64,000 bases of DNA from Perca fluviatilis. Taxonomy: Eukaryota > Chordata > Actinopteri > Perciformes > Percidae. Positions 15,188 through 28,600 of the stretch are shown here, piece after piece (the stretch's first letter is position 1; every line of letters begins with the position of its first letter). A program made the translations under genes and the position numbers. The stretch covers positions 31,088,785 through 31,152,784 of the forward strand of contig NC_053116.1 in assembly GCF_010015445.1 (NCBI RefSeq). Reading direction: 5' to 3'. The notes beneath the pieces are model-generated. The model saw only the letters and a list, made by a program, of their open reading frames with translations, ran no database searches and was not told where the DNA came from.

Positions 15188-16623
15188 TGTATTAATGAAT
15201 AAACAAATTGTGAATTACTGACACATGAATAGTTTTGTCATGTCAGGACAGTCAGGTCATGCATTAACGAGAAGTAATACAATGCTTAATAATGCAAACA
15301 CTTACTCACTACGTCAACATTTTATTTGTCCTGCAAGCATCCAGCAACAGTAAATCTATGATTCATTTCAGGACCAGTGATCTATAACTTTAATAGCTGA
15401 CAGGATTATGTAGAAACATATACTGCCAACAGTTTATAACATTTCACAACTCCCTGTTTTCTCTTCACTGTGTATAAAATATGAGGAAACTCCAAATGAC
15501 CTAAGCCTCTATGGCAAAATTAGCGTTATGCCTTGGTCCCAGAATGAGGATGAATTTGTCATATGGGTCCCAGGCTGAAAAATAAGGCCTGCAATAGAGA
15601 GACAATGTGTTATCGGTGGGCTGCCAAGTGCCTGTGCAAGAACCTGCTGGGGATAATTCATTTATATTAGGATGCCCCAAAGGCAGCAATAGCAAGAGTT
15701 TGTCTATGGGAAAATGCAGAGACCAAGGACATCCATCTGTGCACAGCTAATGAGGCAGTGCTGGGTTCGTGAGTATTGGTCATTTTAGAACACACTAATA
15801 CACATTCCTTACTCATGCGCTCATGAACATACACACTTACACACAGGATACAGAAACAGGCCAACATTACGGTGGCCCTAAAGTGCAAGACACAACAATA
15901 TTTCAGAGATGAAATATTTATGTCATATTGTTTTGTTTCCTCTTTCTTGAAATCCTTTGTGTTGGCTGAAATGTTGTGTCTTCTGAAATGTTTTCTAAAA
16001 CATATTTTCTGTACTATGTATTTCCTGAAATGCACTGTTTGCTGTGTATATAGAAATATCATACTTAAAGAAATATTGCAATAATGTAAAAAACATTATG
16101 TCCTTTTGCTTGCAAAACATTGTTTTGTGTTCTGTAATGTCTGTCGTTTGTGAAATGTTTGATTTTCTGAAATGTCATGTTTTGTGTAACGTTGCACACA
16201 TAATATAGAAACTCTCACTGCCAAACACACATGAATGGATACACAGACATTCATGCACAGGTACAATAAATGGAAGTACACAAAGGCTCTCATACATAAT
16301 CGCACACAAACTCATACAGCCACATTGCCCCTCAGCTGTAATGAAACCCACATTGATCAGTGGTGAAAGACAGGTCAGTCAAGCAGCGATTCAGCCACTA
16401 CAGCAAACAAATAGCCCTGGCTGACCAATGCACCTCTCGCAATTGTAGGCTACACCACAGAGCAGCATTAGCCAGCGTTGCTAATGAGCTATTACAGCAG
16501 TGACCTTCGGGACAAACTCATTACCAGGTGACAATAGACGGCAGACAGAAGCTAGATTCATTATCATAATTATTAGTGCCGCCTTTATTGCAGCTCGTTG
16601 GAGTTGCTGGTCGAGTTGCATGC

Positions 16624-16677
<54 letters not shown>

Positions 16678-17589
16678 TTTGGGGGGGTGGGTGTGCGTGG
16701 GTGTGAATGAAAGCACAAGACAGAGAGCGTTACAGTTATAGACCATTACAATACTGTGAAAAATATCTCCTTGCCTATGCGATAGCTGGTGGGAACATTT
16801 TGACTAGAATTCGCTCATATTTTAATGACTGTAATGTGGAGGCTTGTACTTTCAAATAACATTTGGACTCAATCCATTTTGCCCCTAGGAATATTGAATA
16901 AATCTTGAGAATGGACGGCCACTTCAGGGCTTTGCAGCTGTTCCATCTGTTCAGTGGAATCCATCAAACGCCTATCTATCAACCTGCTCCCTCACCACTC
17001 CCTCTCGTGCCGACTTTACAAACTTCTGCTTCTCAGGCTGCGAGACAGAGGGAGGAGTGGATTAGCAGCACTAAGTGCATCAGAAATGTTATATAATACT
17101 TACTTTCCACATCAATGATGTGTCTTGACAAATGACTCCCCTGAAAGCAATGATTGCTGTTCTGCTCAATGTAGGGCTATTGCTTTGTTATACCTATATT
17201 CCCACATCAAGATCAGTTTCAGCTGCTGGGGTGGATCACGAAACTAAAAAGTGTCAACTTTTAAGCCATTTCTCATAGGATAATAAATTAAGGGATGGAT
17301 GTTTTTTGGACAGCTACATCTTCAGTCTGACATTCAGAAGGGTTGACACCAATAGTTGTGACTCATCTTCTTTTTGGATTTAAAATGTTCAGGAAAATGA
17401 ATGGTGGAGGAACAAGATAGGGAGAGGGTGGGACAAGGGAGGGGAGGGAAGGGCAGCGGACCAGAGAAAAAGTGATTGATGCAAAAACAGCTAGAGTCAA
17501 ACAATTCTCACTTCAGTGGTCGGATTTAGACCAGCTTTCATTTTCTGCATGGTGCAGTGCTGTGGGCTTAATAGTCATTTTGGGTCACT
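15188..17589. other. Intergenic, no gene seen
   Basis: Contains a (GT)n microsatellite at 16624-16674 and repeated TGAAATGTTTT/CTGAAATG words at 15940-16180. No supported gene. Confidence 0.5.
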
Positions 17590-17692
17590 CAAATAATAGT
17601 CTTGCATTGCCGGGGGGGTTGTAGTGCTCTAAACCAATCACAAATGCCCTGGGCGGCACTAACCCCCGGATGCAGCGGTTGGTGCCAGGGCC
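17590..17692 (+). mobile_element. Fragment of TAGTCT-family MITE
   Basis: AGTCTTGCATTGCC, CTAAACCAATCACAA and GGGCGGCACTAA.CCCCGGATG align with the full copies, with an internal deletion. A different repeat starting GGGCCTGAAATTAACACCCG abuts it on the right. Confidence 0.6.
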
Positions 17693-18181
17693 TGAAATTA
17701 ACACCCGACCAAGCGCCAAACACGGGTGAATTTTGACACTGGCGGGTGTCAATCTACCTGCCACGTTGGCAGGCAGCCAATGAGAATTTAGTGATTTTCG
17801 CCGTTTTTGTTCTGTTCTTTCACATGTCAACCAAGTCCGGCATTTCCTTGGATTTGAGCTATTAAAAAAAAAAATTGGCGGCACATTGCTGGGCTGAAGA
17901 GGCCGGCTGAAACAAGCAACCAACAAAAAGATGAGGATGATTCAAAGAGAAGTAAAAGATGACTACCTAGTGGACAGTTGGCGTTGGTTCGTGAGTGGTT
18001 GATTTACAACAGCAGTACAGTACAAATGTACTGCAGTGACTGAGTGACTCATTAATTACAGCACTTAAATTTAAAGTCCAATAACAATGCTCGGGCATTT
18101 CCTGCATTACCAACACCTACAACACCAATTCTTACTTTCTATAATATCTGCGCATGGTATGATGAAGGTAAGAAAAGATCA
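17693..18181. other. Repeat-like intergenic DNA
   Basis: The start (GGGCCTGAAATTAACACCCG, CGGGTGTCAA) looks like the end of another DNA transposon. I did not find its partner end. Confidence 0.35.
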
Positions 18182-18190
18182 TGGCCACAG

Positions 18191-18570
18191 TAGTCTTGCA
18201 TTGCCAGACCTTCCTCCACAGCGCTGCGGTGGAAGGTCTGGCTAGTCCACACAGCATTCTGGGATGGGAGAAAAATGTGCTCTGGTTTACTGGCATTTCT
18301 TTAAACCAATCACAATCGTCTTAGGCGGCGCTAAGCGCCGGATGGAGCCCCAGTGCCGCTGCAAATTAGCCTGGGGAAGGAACTTGTCTTGGTGGAACGT
18401 GTGTACGTTCAAAGATTGTTTTAGTCGTGCAACAGAAAACTCAGAGTTCAAAATTCCAACATAAAGAAAGCGGAAGGCAACGGACATTTGAACGTAAAAA
18501 AGTGACATCCGGCAGAATTTCCAGCGGCTAGGGACCAATCGCGGAATTGGAACGTTGTGGATATAGACTA
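18191..18570 (+). mobile_element. TAGTCT-family MITE, full copy
   Basis: Begins TAGTCTTGCATTGCCAGACC and ends GTGGATATAGACTA. A perfect direct repeat TGGCCACAG lies immediately outside both ends (18182-18190 and 18571-18579). Non-coding. Confidence 0.8.
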
Positions 18571-18579
18571 TGGCCACAG

Positions 18580-19009
18580 TAAATAGAAAGGCATTGCTTG
18601 TGATGTGCAGGTCTGTGACAGGAGGCAAGTTTCTGTTTCCTGTATCAAAGTCAAACATGCTACACGCCAGTCCACCACCCAAAGCTCCAAATCTTCAGTT
18701 TCCGTATCCCTACATAAAGGGCACACAGTTCCTGCGTTGGCACTAAAATGTTGGCATTGGATGTAAATGGCGAGGTGCAGATTTGTAGTAGTAGATATGA
18801 ATGTAGTTCCTAGGATACTGGGCTGGGGTGGGGGATATTTGCTTATGGTCATAGTTTGGGTATATATATTATTTAAAATAAGCCTCAAGTAGCTCCAGCA
18901 CATCCAATAAAAATGCTTGCAAGATAACTTAGGTATTGAGGAGTGATTTCCCACAAGAAATGACAAAGCTCCCTTTGAAGACAATAAGGGAGCCTTAACA
19001 AATAAAAGC
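18580..19009. other. Intergenic, no gene seen
   Basis: No coding signal, RNA gene or definable repeat. Confidence 0.45.
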
Positions 19010-19425
19010 AGTAGAAAAAAAACCAATAAGGAAACAGGAGGCAAGAAGGGTTGAAGAGAACATGGAAGGTACTAAAAAGGAAGGATGAACAGCAAAACGA
19101 TGAAAAGGAAGACGGGATATGCAGATAAGGAAAAAGTGATCAAGATTAAGGAGGGTAGAGGTAATGACGAGCAGCTGGATGGGAGGGATGCAAATCAGTG
19201 AAGTCAAAAAGAAGGCAGGAAGGAGGGGGGAGAACAGAGGGAGGGAAGACATATATGGACTGAAGACAAAGGAGGGACGAAGGAGGGAAGAAAGAAAAGA
19301 AGAGGTGATTGGCACAGAGGAGGAAGGAAGGAAGGAAGGAAGAAGAGCAAAGTGAGAAAAGGAAGAAGTGTGCTCAACATGGAGGAGGGAGGGATGGTTG
19401 AAAAGAGCGAGGGATGAAGAGAGGG
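19010..19425. repeat. Polypurine (AGGA-rich) tract
   Basis: Over about 400 bases the plus strand is dominated by A and G (GGAAGG, GAGGGAGG, AGGAAGGAAGGA). Short open frames here are compositional artefacts. Confidence 0.75.
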
Positions 19426-20318
19426 AGGCTGTGACGGGGAGCCATTAATAATTTATGATAGCCTCAGCTTTTCAAAGCAGCCCAGCGGTCCCGCTCCCTG
19501 CTTTCCCCTGACGTTTAATTTGTCTGAAAATCAGCAAGCGTGGAGTCTGATTATCGTCTCCGTCTGCCAACGCCTCTGCTTCAATCTCCCTGACACCGAG
19601 GTGAGATCGCAAGCTGTTCGGTACACACATGTCAGCCTGGAATCCTTTAGGTCAAAACAATCTCGTCTAGAAGCTGCATCCATAAAGACATGAAGTATCT
19701 CTGTGTAAAACATCTCTGAACCTCTCAGTGCTACCTGAAATTAAATGCTCAAATACAGACCCGAGATCTTATATATCATTCCATTTATAAGCCCGTTATA
19801 TTGACAGGGAAAACGGCAGCGGCGGGCAGTAAAGTGCCCTTGTCCTAGCTCACTCAGTACAGTTACTCAGTATAGTTTTATAGGCTATCTGATGGGCCTA
19901 TTTCTGAACAGGGGAAGAAATTACTTGGTCTCCTACAGTAAAGTAGCTTCTCTTTTAGTGTGTCTCTTGTGCCAGAATAGCTTTTCAGCCGCTGTTGCAT
20001 GCAGGAGACTCTGGAGATTTTGGAAATTGTAAAAAAAAACAAAAAACTTAAGCTTCCCTCATATTAGAAAATAATGCATCTGCACTATAAAAGCTGTTTT
20101 GACTTAAAAAAAAAGTTTCATTGCTGCCGTAACAATGCGAGTTAACAGCCTTACCAGTGTGATGAAATGAATAATTTGTCCAGTCATCTAAGCTGAAAAT
20201 TGTGAAAATGTAAAACCAACTGATTTAAGTTAACTGAACTCGAGACAACCGGTTCGATAATGGATGGGTCATTCAAATGTTGGACTTCAACACGGGGGAC
20301 CTGTTTCCTACCGACAGC
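19426..20318. other. Intergenic, no gene seen
   Basis: No repeat ends, RNA gene or splice-consistent frame recognised. Confidence 0.45.
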
Positions 20319-20793
20319 TAGTCTCGCATGGCCAGTCCTTCATCCACAGCGCTGCGGAGGAGGGTCTGGCTAGTCCACAGCATTCCCAGATGGGAGAAAA
20401 ACGTGCTGTGGTTTATTGGCATTGTTTTAAACCAATCACAGTCGTCTTCGGCGGCGAAGTGCCACACAGAGCCTCAGTGCCGCACGGAGCCTCAGTGCCT
20501 CTGCAAAATAGCTTTGGGAAGGAACTTGTTTTGGTGGAACATGTGTACGTTCAAAGGTTGTTTTAGTCGTGCAACAGAAAACTCAGATTGGACAGATAGT
20601 CTAGCTAGCTCTCTCAATTTATAATGCAGAGATCTGAAAGGTAGTTATCCATAGTCCTAAGAAATCCATCAGAGTTTAAAATTCCAACACAAAGCGGAAG
20701 GTTTCGGACATTCGGGCAGAAAAGAGTGACATCTGGCGGAATTTCAGGCTGCAACGGAGGAATCCCGGAAGTGGAATGTCGTGGATATAGACT
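20319..20793 (+). mobile_element. TAGTCT-family MITE, longest copy
   Basis: Starts TAGTCTCGCATGGCCAG and ends GTGGATATAGACT. About 475 bp and colinear with the other copies. No clear target duplication. Confidence 0.75.
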
Positions 20794-21074
20794 GGTTTCT
20801 TTTATTAATGAACTGAACCATCAACCCTAAACTTTCATTTCATGTTTCATTTTCATTATTATACAGGAAAAGATTGAAAGTAACATTAAATAGGTTGCAT
20901 TTAAACTGAACTGACTTAGTGTTTTACAGCTGCAGCACATAAAAGACAGAATCACATTACCATACAAAATGAAAAAAAAGAAACAATAAAATAAACAGCT
21001 ACACCGACATTACAAAGGAGATGAGGAAAAAGGAGTGAGCAAGACAGTGTACGACATTTAAATCAGTGGTTGCA

Positions 21075-21260
21075 GGTCCCTCCTTCCATCAAATAGTGTT
21101 TATATGCCTGTTTGAAATGGGTAATTGAGGTTATTGCTCTAATGCAATGTGGGATCTCATTCCAGATTTTAGTGTATGTGTGGAAAAAATGATGTCTGAC
21201 CATAAAGTTTTTTGTAAGGCGGTAAACAAATGCAATGCCAAATTGAGCTCATGATGTGTT
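21075..21260 (-). mobile_element. LINE ORF2 C-terminal fragment
   Basis: The minus strand reads FVYRLTKNFMVRHHFFHTYT, then KIWNEIPHCIRAITSITHFK and QAYKHYLMEG in one frame. The IWN.IP..IR...S...FK..YK.YL pattern is the C-terminal signature of non-LTR reverse transcriptases in fish. Upstream (21261-21540) looks like the same element but is too broken to place. Confidence 0.6.
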
Positions 21261-22969
21261 CCTGTCATGTGTTGTGTCTTGGACATAGAACACTATGTGT
21301 CGGAGGGGAGTTATCATTTTGGATCTGAAAGTAAATTTGAATGGCTAGATTATACATGGAGTTCTGACAAATCAGGGCGTATGAATTGAGAATGTGCAGT
21401 GGTGAGTCCAAAGGTAAGCTCTATTGTATCATCTTGCTATTGGTTTAATGGTTTCCGCTGTGGTGAGGGACCAAATTAGGAGACAGTAGGATATTGTTGA
21501 ATGAATGATTGCATTTAGATATGTGTCTAAGACAGTATAGGTGAGATATGGTCTGATCTTGTTATAAAGATACATTTTCAGTTTGAGCTTTAACCACAAT
21601 TATTATTGCAACTGTGATAACAAAACTGTTTGAGGATAAAGTATTTTCTGCCCAGTGGTTATAGCGCATGACATATAAATGCAACATCCCGGGTTCTCTC
21701 TCTCTCTCACCTGATGTCAAGGCTGATGAGGTGGTGGGGCATTTCGAGGAAGCTGGACAGGAAGCTTTTGAAGTGGAAAAGCTAGAGTGTTTATTAACAA
21801 AATAACAAAAAATATACTCAAACAACGGGCACAAACTGAATCCAGATAGATACAAAATTAAAGTGAGGCAAAAGAACAGAAAACAAACAAAAAAGCAACC
21901 TCTCAGCAAGCTGCCTTCCTTCATCCCTCTCCCCTTCTCCTGAAGCTCTTTGAACTCAGCCTCACCTAATTGGAGCCTACCACCTGCATAGTGGATTATA
22001 GGGTGAGCTAACCTGAGAGAGGAACTGAACATTCACACTCTGTTTCTGAAAATACCATTACAATTAGATGGATCAGTTACTGCTGACATTACTATTTATA
22101 CATATATGTGCACCCACAACAACAGGCACCCCAAATATTATAAAAATGTCATTCACTGCAGAACAATCTTACCTATTGTTCTACACCTTAGGAGTGCCCA
22201 GCCCTTAATCAGAAAAACCTGCATTAAGTATCAAGTAAACATTGTGCTCATTTAACAAATTACAGAAGACCGGTGTCTTGACATCAACAATGCATAAAGC
22301 AACTTTTTGAGGTTGCACTTTGTCCCCGCTTCTCTGACATCAATTACAGAGTTTTAAAAAAAAGAGCCAAAGGGACTATATGTACATTTAGTTCGCACTG
22401 CATGAGAGAAAATGCTTAACTTTTGTTTAAATCGAGCCTGAGACTAAACAAGTCTAGTCTTATATCCATATTACAATCACAGAACCCAGGCAGTGCCAAA
22501 TAAAAAGTGATGAAAAGAATCACAGCAGAAACATTGATATATTAAAACAGAATAATTTTCTTGGTCTCAGCAGTGTAACAGCCAGAGGGAATTTTAGAGA
22601 GAAAACAGACACTCCAATGCTGCCACCTAGTAGTGTAATTGAGTTACAGCAATCTATGACAGCCCAGCCTGAGCTATAAAGGGGCGATTCACAAATCGTA
22701 CATGTTAAAGTCAATTTACAAATTCTGTGGAGCCTGTGAAACAATGCCTGTACAATGTTTTTTAGAAAAAAATACTCAATTTACATCAATGACTTGGAGA
22801 ATACACATTTTGAAAAGAAAGTCTGAAAACTGGGGGCACAGAGTTTGAAAGACCAGTAATTTACTAGGCAGGAAGGGTCCAGCAAAAGATACTATGGCGT
22901 TACATTATGGTCAAATGTAGGATCGAAGGTTTTTGAAGCAACTCATATCAGGAAGTAAAGCCATAATGC
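21261..22969. other. Intergenic, no gene seen
   Basis: The first 280 bases are probably LINE debris. The rest has a short CT run near 21700 and no supported gene. Confidence 0.4.
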
Positions 22970-22977
22970 AATATGAC

Positions 22978-23948
22978 TAGGGTTGGGTACCGAAACCCGG
23001 TTCCACTATGGAACCGGTTCCTACACAAATGGTAGTATTCGGACCGGATTAGACCACAAATTTCGGTTCCTCATTTCGGTTCTGACTGAAATATTTTCCC
23101 TCTGTCGCTCCGGACAGCGGCAGACTCAACACTTTTTTATTTCTCCCTTTCCCCCCCGAGTTGCGCACGTGCCCGCTCGCAGTGTGAAGTGCGTGTCCGC
23201 TATTCTCCGACCTGCACACTGCTGATAGACGGCTTTTTCTACAATAAAAAATAATGTAAAATATCACATTTTCTCTGTAGTCTACCGTTAGCTGGCTACT
23301 ATAAATGTAGACTACTTTAAAAATGCCATATTTTCCCTCTGGGCTCACCAAAACGGATGTAAAAGCATATTAACCATTCATTGCACGTGATTGCTAGTAA
23401 ACATATTCCACTTGCTCTGCTAGTCAATCGACAAGACCCTGTAGCCTGGTGGTGGGGGAGGCGGGACAGCCTCCCCAAATTGTCTGCCCTTTCAAACTCA
23501 TACCTGTGTGTGTACAGGCCTCTTGGACACCGTCTGAGAGAGTTTTCTCCTGTGCAGGACATGCCAAAAGTCAGGAGAGATGTAGTATCTTGCCAGAGAA
23601 GGCAAATATGGTCATTTTTCTGCAAAAGAACTGCTAAAGTTTGAAGCTGGTTGACATACCAACTCAACAACATTTATTTTGTTGTTACTTGTTAATAGTG
23701 TAACTGTTATTTGTTAAATTATTGTAGTTATGTGTTAGGTGACTTAGGTTTACTTATTATATATTTAAGTACTTTAAAACATTAATATATTGTTCAATTT
23801 AAATAATTTTCAATTTAAAAAAAAAACTCCAATAAAATTATTTTATGTCATTTTTCAGTTTTTCAAGAATCGGTTTAGGAATCGGAATCGTTTTAAAAGT
23901 ACGAGTTTGGCATCAGCATCGTAAAAAGCCAAACGGTACCCAACCCTA
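22978..23948 (+). mobile_element. hAT element with transposase tail remnant
   Basis: The ends TAGGGTTGGGTACCG and CGGTACCCAACCCTA are perfect inverted repeats. They are flanked by a perfect 8-bp duplication AATATGAC (22970-22977 and 23949-23956). At about 23440-23640 the plus strand encodes a hAT C-terminal dimerisation remnant split over two frames: WWW, PKLSALSNSYLCV, TPSERVFSCAGHA and EKANMVIFLQKN. The rest of the transposase is deleted, so it is non-autonomous. Confidence 0.9.
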
Positions 23949-23956
23949 AATATGAC

Positions 23957-25218
23957 ATGGGAGTGCCCGTTAAATTTGCACTCTGGCTTGACTATAGTAA
24001 CTCAATGTCACAGCTGTCAACACATTGGCAGGAATTCAAAAAAACCTGGGCATGTCGGAGGGCGTTGACAGGAAACGGTTGCTTCTAACTTAATTATTAA
24101 ATGTTTTCCATATCTGGTATGGGCAAGTCGATCGTGAGAATCTTCACCGGCAAAACCCAGCAAGACCGGCAAGATAAGAATATGTGAACAGTTTGATAGT
24201 ATTCTGAAAATAGGTTACATAAAGCCACAACAATTTTTTATTATAGGCTATATTTGGATTTCTGCCAAATTGACAGTGTGTATTATTTATATATACATAC
24301 TTGTTGTTCTAAATATGCTACTGAGTTGCATTATGGGAAAAGTAGGAGCTTGACCCTTACTAAGGACTTAAAGTCAGGATAGCTGGGCCTCTGTGTGCTG
24401 AAGCTTCTCTGGCTTTGACTGAGCCCACTGACCATATGACAGGATATCAAATGCAACTAAATGTCCTGCCATATGGATCACTGGAGGGTGAGAATCCTGA
24501 CAAACAAGGCTGGCTAAATAACGTTCTCTGATCACTGTGGTAATATTAAATCATAAGTCACATCAGGCCATTGAAAAAGAATCATATCTGCTGCAAAATA
24601 TGCATGTGTGTTTCCTTAAATACGAACAATTAGTGTGAAGACATGCATGCCATCGGCTCCCTAAAACATATTCTTAATTGCATTAGGATGAGCCAAAATT
24701 GGCTATTTTTCAGGCGACCTTCTCTAGTCCCGCCCATAGCTGTGGTTACAACCAACCAGATAAGAGACATTTAGTTGGGTGTAAAAGTTCTTGACCTTGG
24801 AAATAGTAGCTTAAAAAAAAACAACGTACCACTATCTTTTCCAGCGCTTTTCAACCTCATCTAACAGAGATGTATCATATGTTTTGTGTATAGTATAATA
24901 TGCAGCAAGTATAAGTATAATATTATATTAAATCTGTTTAAAAAAAGAAGAAAAAAAGGATATACTCATGTATGGTAAAATACAGGAATATTGTAGGATT
25001 TTACCAAGTATATACAGTACATTCTTTTAAATGGATTACTGAATATAGACTGCCTTTGTAGACTTTACCAAAAAATACAAATATGTCATCTTTGCCGGAG
25101 ATGTGTTCTTAAAAACAAATATCAAAACACAATATTGAAGCATACTTCCTGCATGTCTCAGTGGAAAGAAATTAATTTCTTGTTGCTGAAGCTTCTTGGG
25201 AGGACAGACTCTTCAGTG
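23957..25218. other. 3' flank of the transglutaminase gene
   Basis: AT-rich and without other genes. A possible minus-strand AATAAA is at about 24237-24242, nearly 1 kb past the stop. The true 3' UTR end cannot be fixed by eye. Confidence 0.4.
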
Positions 25219-25564
25219 TCATGCAGTAATGACAGAGACTTTGTGGAAGCTCCTGGACACCATGTTGGCGCTGTTGCTGTGTGATAAAGTGGCCATCAGC
25301 AGTTTAGTGCCAGGTGAAGTTGCCATGATGAACACCGTCTTCTCTATCTTCATGTCTGGCTGCAGGGAAATCATTCTGGGAAAGAGAGAAGAAAAACACA
25401 TCAACTTTCCGTATTTCAGCTCTCACAAAGACCCACGCAGGATATTTCCAGGGCAGCCCTGAAACAGTCTGGAATTCCATTGATAGCACAAGAGTTGGTA
25501 AAACTGAATAAAAGGGACAATTGGCAAGATATTTCATGTTTCACAGCACAAACTGTCATAATAT

Positions 25565-25656
<92 letters not shown>

Positions 25657-28600
25657 CGTGATGATTAATACCACCAATTATTCTATGAATCCTTTGCCAA
25701 ATACAGAGATTTGATAAAGTTCTGCCCCTTTTCAAGGCAAAAAGCAGCAGTTTTATTGTTCCAGTACTTAGCATGGTGATGTATTAGGCTACCTCTTACA
25801 GTAACTAGATTTTTCTGCTGAATCTTTTCTCCTAATTAGCAAGCTTAGTCCTCTCTTGGGTGAAACTTGTTCTTCATTGTCTGTGCCAATAAAATGTCAC
25901 CATGGCACAGAAATGAGAAAGAAATAAGACCAAACCAGGAAAAGATAATTATAAAAAATGTGTAAACTTCCATTGACAAAGTTTGTCCAGTTAAAGCCAT
26001 GGAGGAGGAAGGAAACAGGAGATTAAGTCTTAACATCACTAAGTATTTCTTTGAGATGTTAAGACTCCTGTTAATTCTCAGCAAAATGCAAATATATAAT
26101 AAAGAAAGTCGAATACAATGAAAAATGTAGTGATGCTACGTTGCAAAACAACACATTGTGCTGTCCTTTTTTTGACCATGAGGTGATTCTTGTCTGATAG
26201 GCTACAGACACAAAATGCAAAAATCAACATTCACATTAAAAATGCACCCATAGTGAGGTGCAGTCTCGTATGTTTCAATACAGGTCCAGTAAAGTTGAAT
26301 CTTGAATTTATTCATTGTTAGAACTTGTGGGAAACGTTAGCCAGTGTCGTGAGAACGTTTTCTGCTGGCTGGGTTTCTCTGCCCCAAGGAGTTACACAAC
26401 CCACAAAAGCATTCCTGACAGCATTCCCAAACCGCATTACTCAGAAACTTGGAATGTCATGTCAACTGAAATGGTTACACAGGTAAACCTATTGTGTCTT
26501 TTTGTTGTTAATGTTTTTTACCAACAACACTTCCATTGTCCTATGGAGCCATGAATATCCCAAAATAGCGATAGAGAATGATCATTATTATTATTATTAT
26601 TATATCTTAAAGTCCAACTGGAAATAGGCTTACCTGGCTTCCTGTTTGCCCTGTAACAAGCCAGATCCCTCTACAGTCAGCACAACTCCATTCAGAGTTT
26701 TGGAAAGTTTGTTGATGAAGGACACCTGGGCTTTGTGCTCCCTCTTTATCTGGATGCTGTCCCCTCCTTCGATCTGTGGAAAAGCCACAGTTACATGATG
26801 AGACGCTGGACAACAAAATCCTCTATTTAGTCAATTAGGAGCTCTGGTGCTCAACACTAACACTTTAGTCCACGTTGGGTTGATTGGTTTACAGTAGAGT
26901 TTAAAATGTATGTAGGTAGGTATGATAGAAAACCTATTGTTCTGGATGAGAGGAAACTCTAGTTCTGAGTGCACCGAACAGAGCAGCCAGATAAGTGCTT
27001 TATTGTTCATTCCATGCAAATGTGTATAAGACGCAGAAATGATTTTCATAGCTAATTATTATGATTAGAATTTGATGGAGATCATTGATGTTTTGAATAC
27101 CACAATCTTCTTCTTTAGGACACACTTTTTACTGTACAATGGTTATTGAGACCTCCTCGACTGTAAGAATTAGTGTGTGTGGGGTAAGTCAATTGACTAA
27201 ACATTGTTGTATATGACAAATTCTGTGCATCTTAAATGAAGTCATATAAATATCATGATATGATTAAGTGTTAAGTTAAAATAACGTTGTCTTGTCATGT
27301 ACGACTGACAGGAGACAGAAGATCAAAGTGAACAATGACGATAACGAAGAAAAAGAAAGGAAGAAAACGCTACATCGTTTTTTTTGGGAGCTGAAGAAAA
27401 GCTAGTCTGGATACTGCTGTACCTCTATGGTTATCTTTAGGGATCTTAAGTTGAACTCCTGCATCGCCAGGGCTCTTTCTTCAGTCATCACGTCCTTTAT
27501 CACCACTGCCATGTTCACAATGTCATCCGCTGCCAGGACCGACTCGTACTCAGAGGGGAGGATGGTGTGGTGGAGCAACACAACTGCAGAGAAGTTGCAA
27601 ACAATCTCTCGTGTTTGTAGAGGTTTCAGTAATATGATTGTGACCAAGCCAGTGTGTACTAAAATGAAATACTATTGAATAAGGTAATCCAACAATCATG
27701 CCAGAGACTGTACGCATTTATACTGTCCTCTCCTCACCTTCACCCGGCTGTATGTGCACTTCATTGCGTGCTCTCCAGAAGCTCTCCTGTGGGTTGCTGT
27801 TGTACTCCTTAAGCTGAGCGTTGAGGTGTTCCATCAGGACCCTGGGGCTGCTTGACTGGTTTTTGACTGTCACACACATGACGATGCTCTCCCCCACTGA
27901 TGGCACCCCATCTATCCTTAGGGATACATCCAAACCGGAAGAACTTCCTCCTGCGTGGAGATTAAGGGGAGAGATGCGTACAAGTTGTTTCAAATATCTA
28001 CCGGGTAAACCGTTAAAGAAAAGAAAAACATTGGAAAAGGAAAAGATTGCTTTTTTTGATCACAGGACAGATTTTAAAACCAGGTCTGAACGGGTGTTGT
28101 CAGCAGCAAACATCTAAATATACCCTGCAACAGTATGAGTAGAAGAAAAGCTTACGTGCTTCATAATCCACTTGTCTGGGCTGAGGAGTAGCATATCCAG
28201 TATACCTGTCTGTAAAAAGTGTAAAAAAGGGATTTTGTCAAACACCTAAAGTGAAAATGAAGGCCAAATAGGAACGTATGTAGCTGAGTGACATACAGTA
28301 TGTTCTGTGATAGTATGAGTAGTATTAAAAAGTGTACCTTTTCCATTGAATGATAAAGCAAAAAAGGAACCTGCACGAGTGACCTCAGCTGTAAAAGTGA
28401 GAGAGATCTTGTTATGAAAAAAGCAACCGTATTAAATGTATGCTCTCACCAGACCACAAGAAGCAAACAGAAAACTGAGTGATGGCTTTTCTGGCTAACA
28501 GAAACCCCCAGTGATAATTTGCAACAGAATGTTCCCACAATGACATTAGTTTTTATCTTCCCAGTCTTGGGGCATTACCGCCACCTGTAGATCAGTAGAA

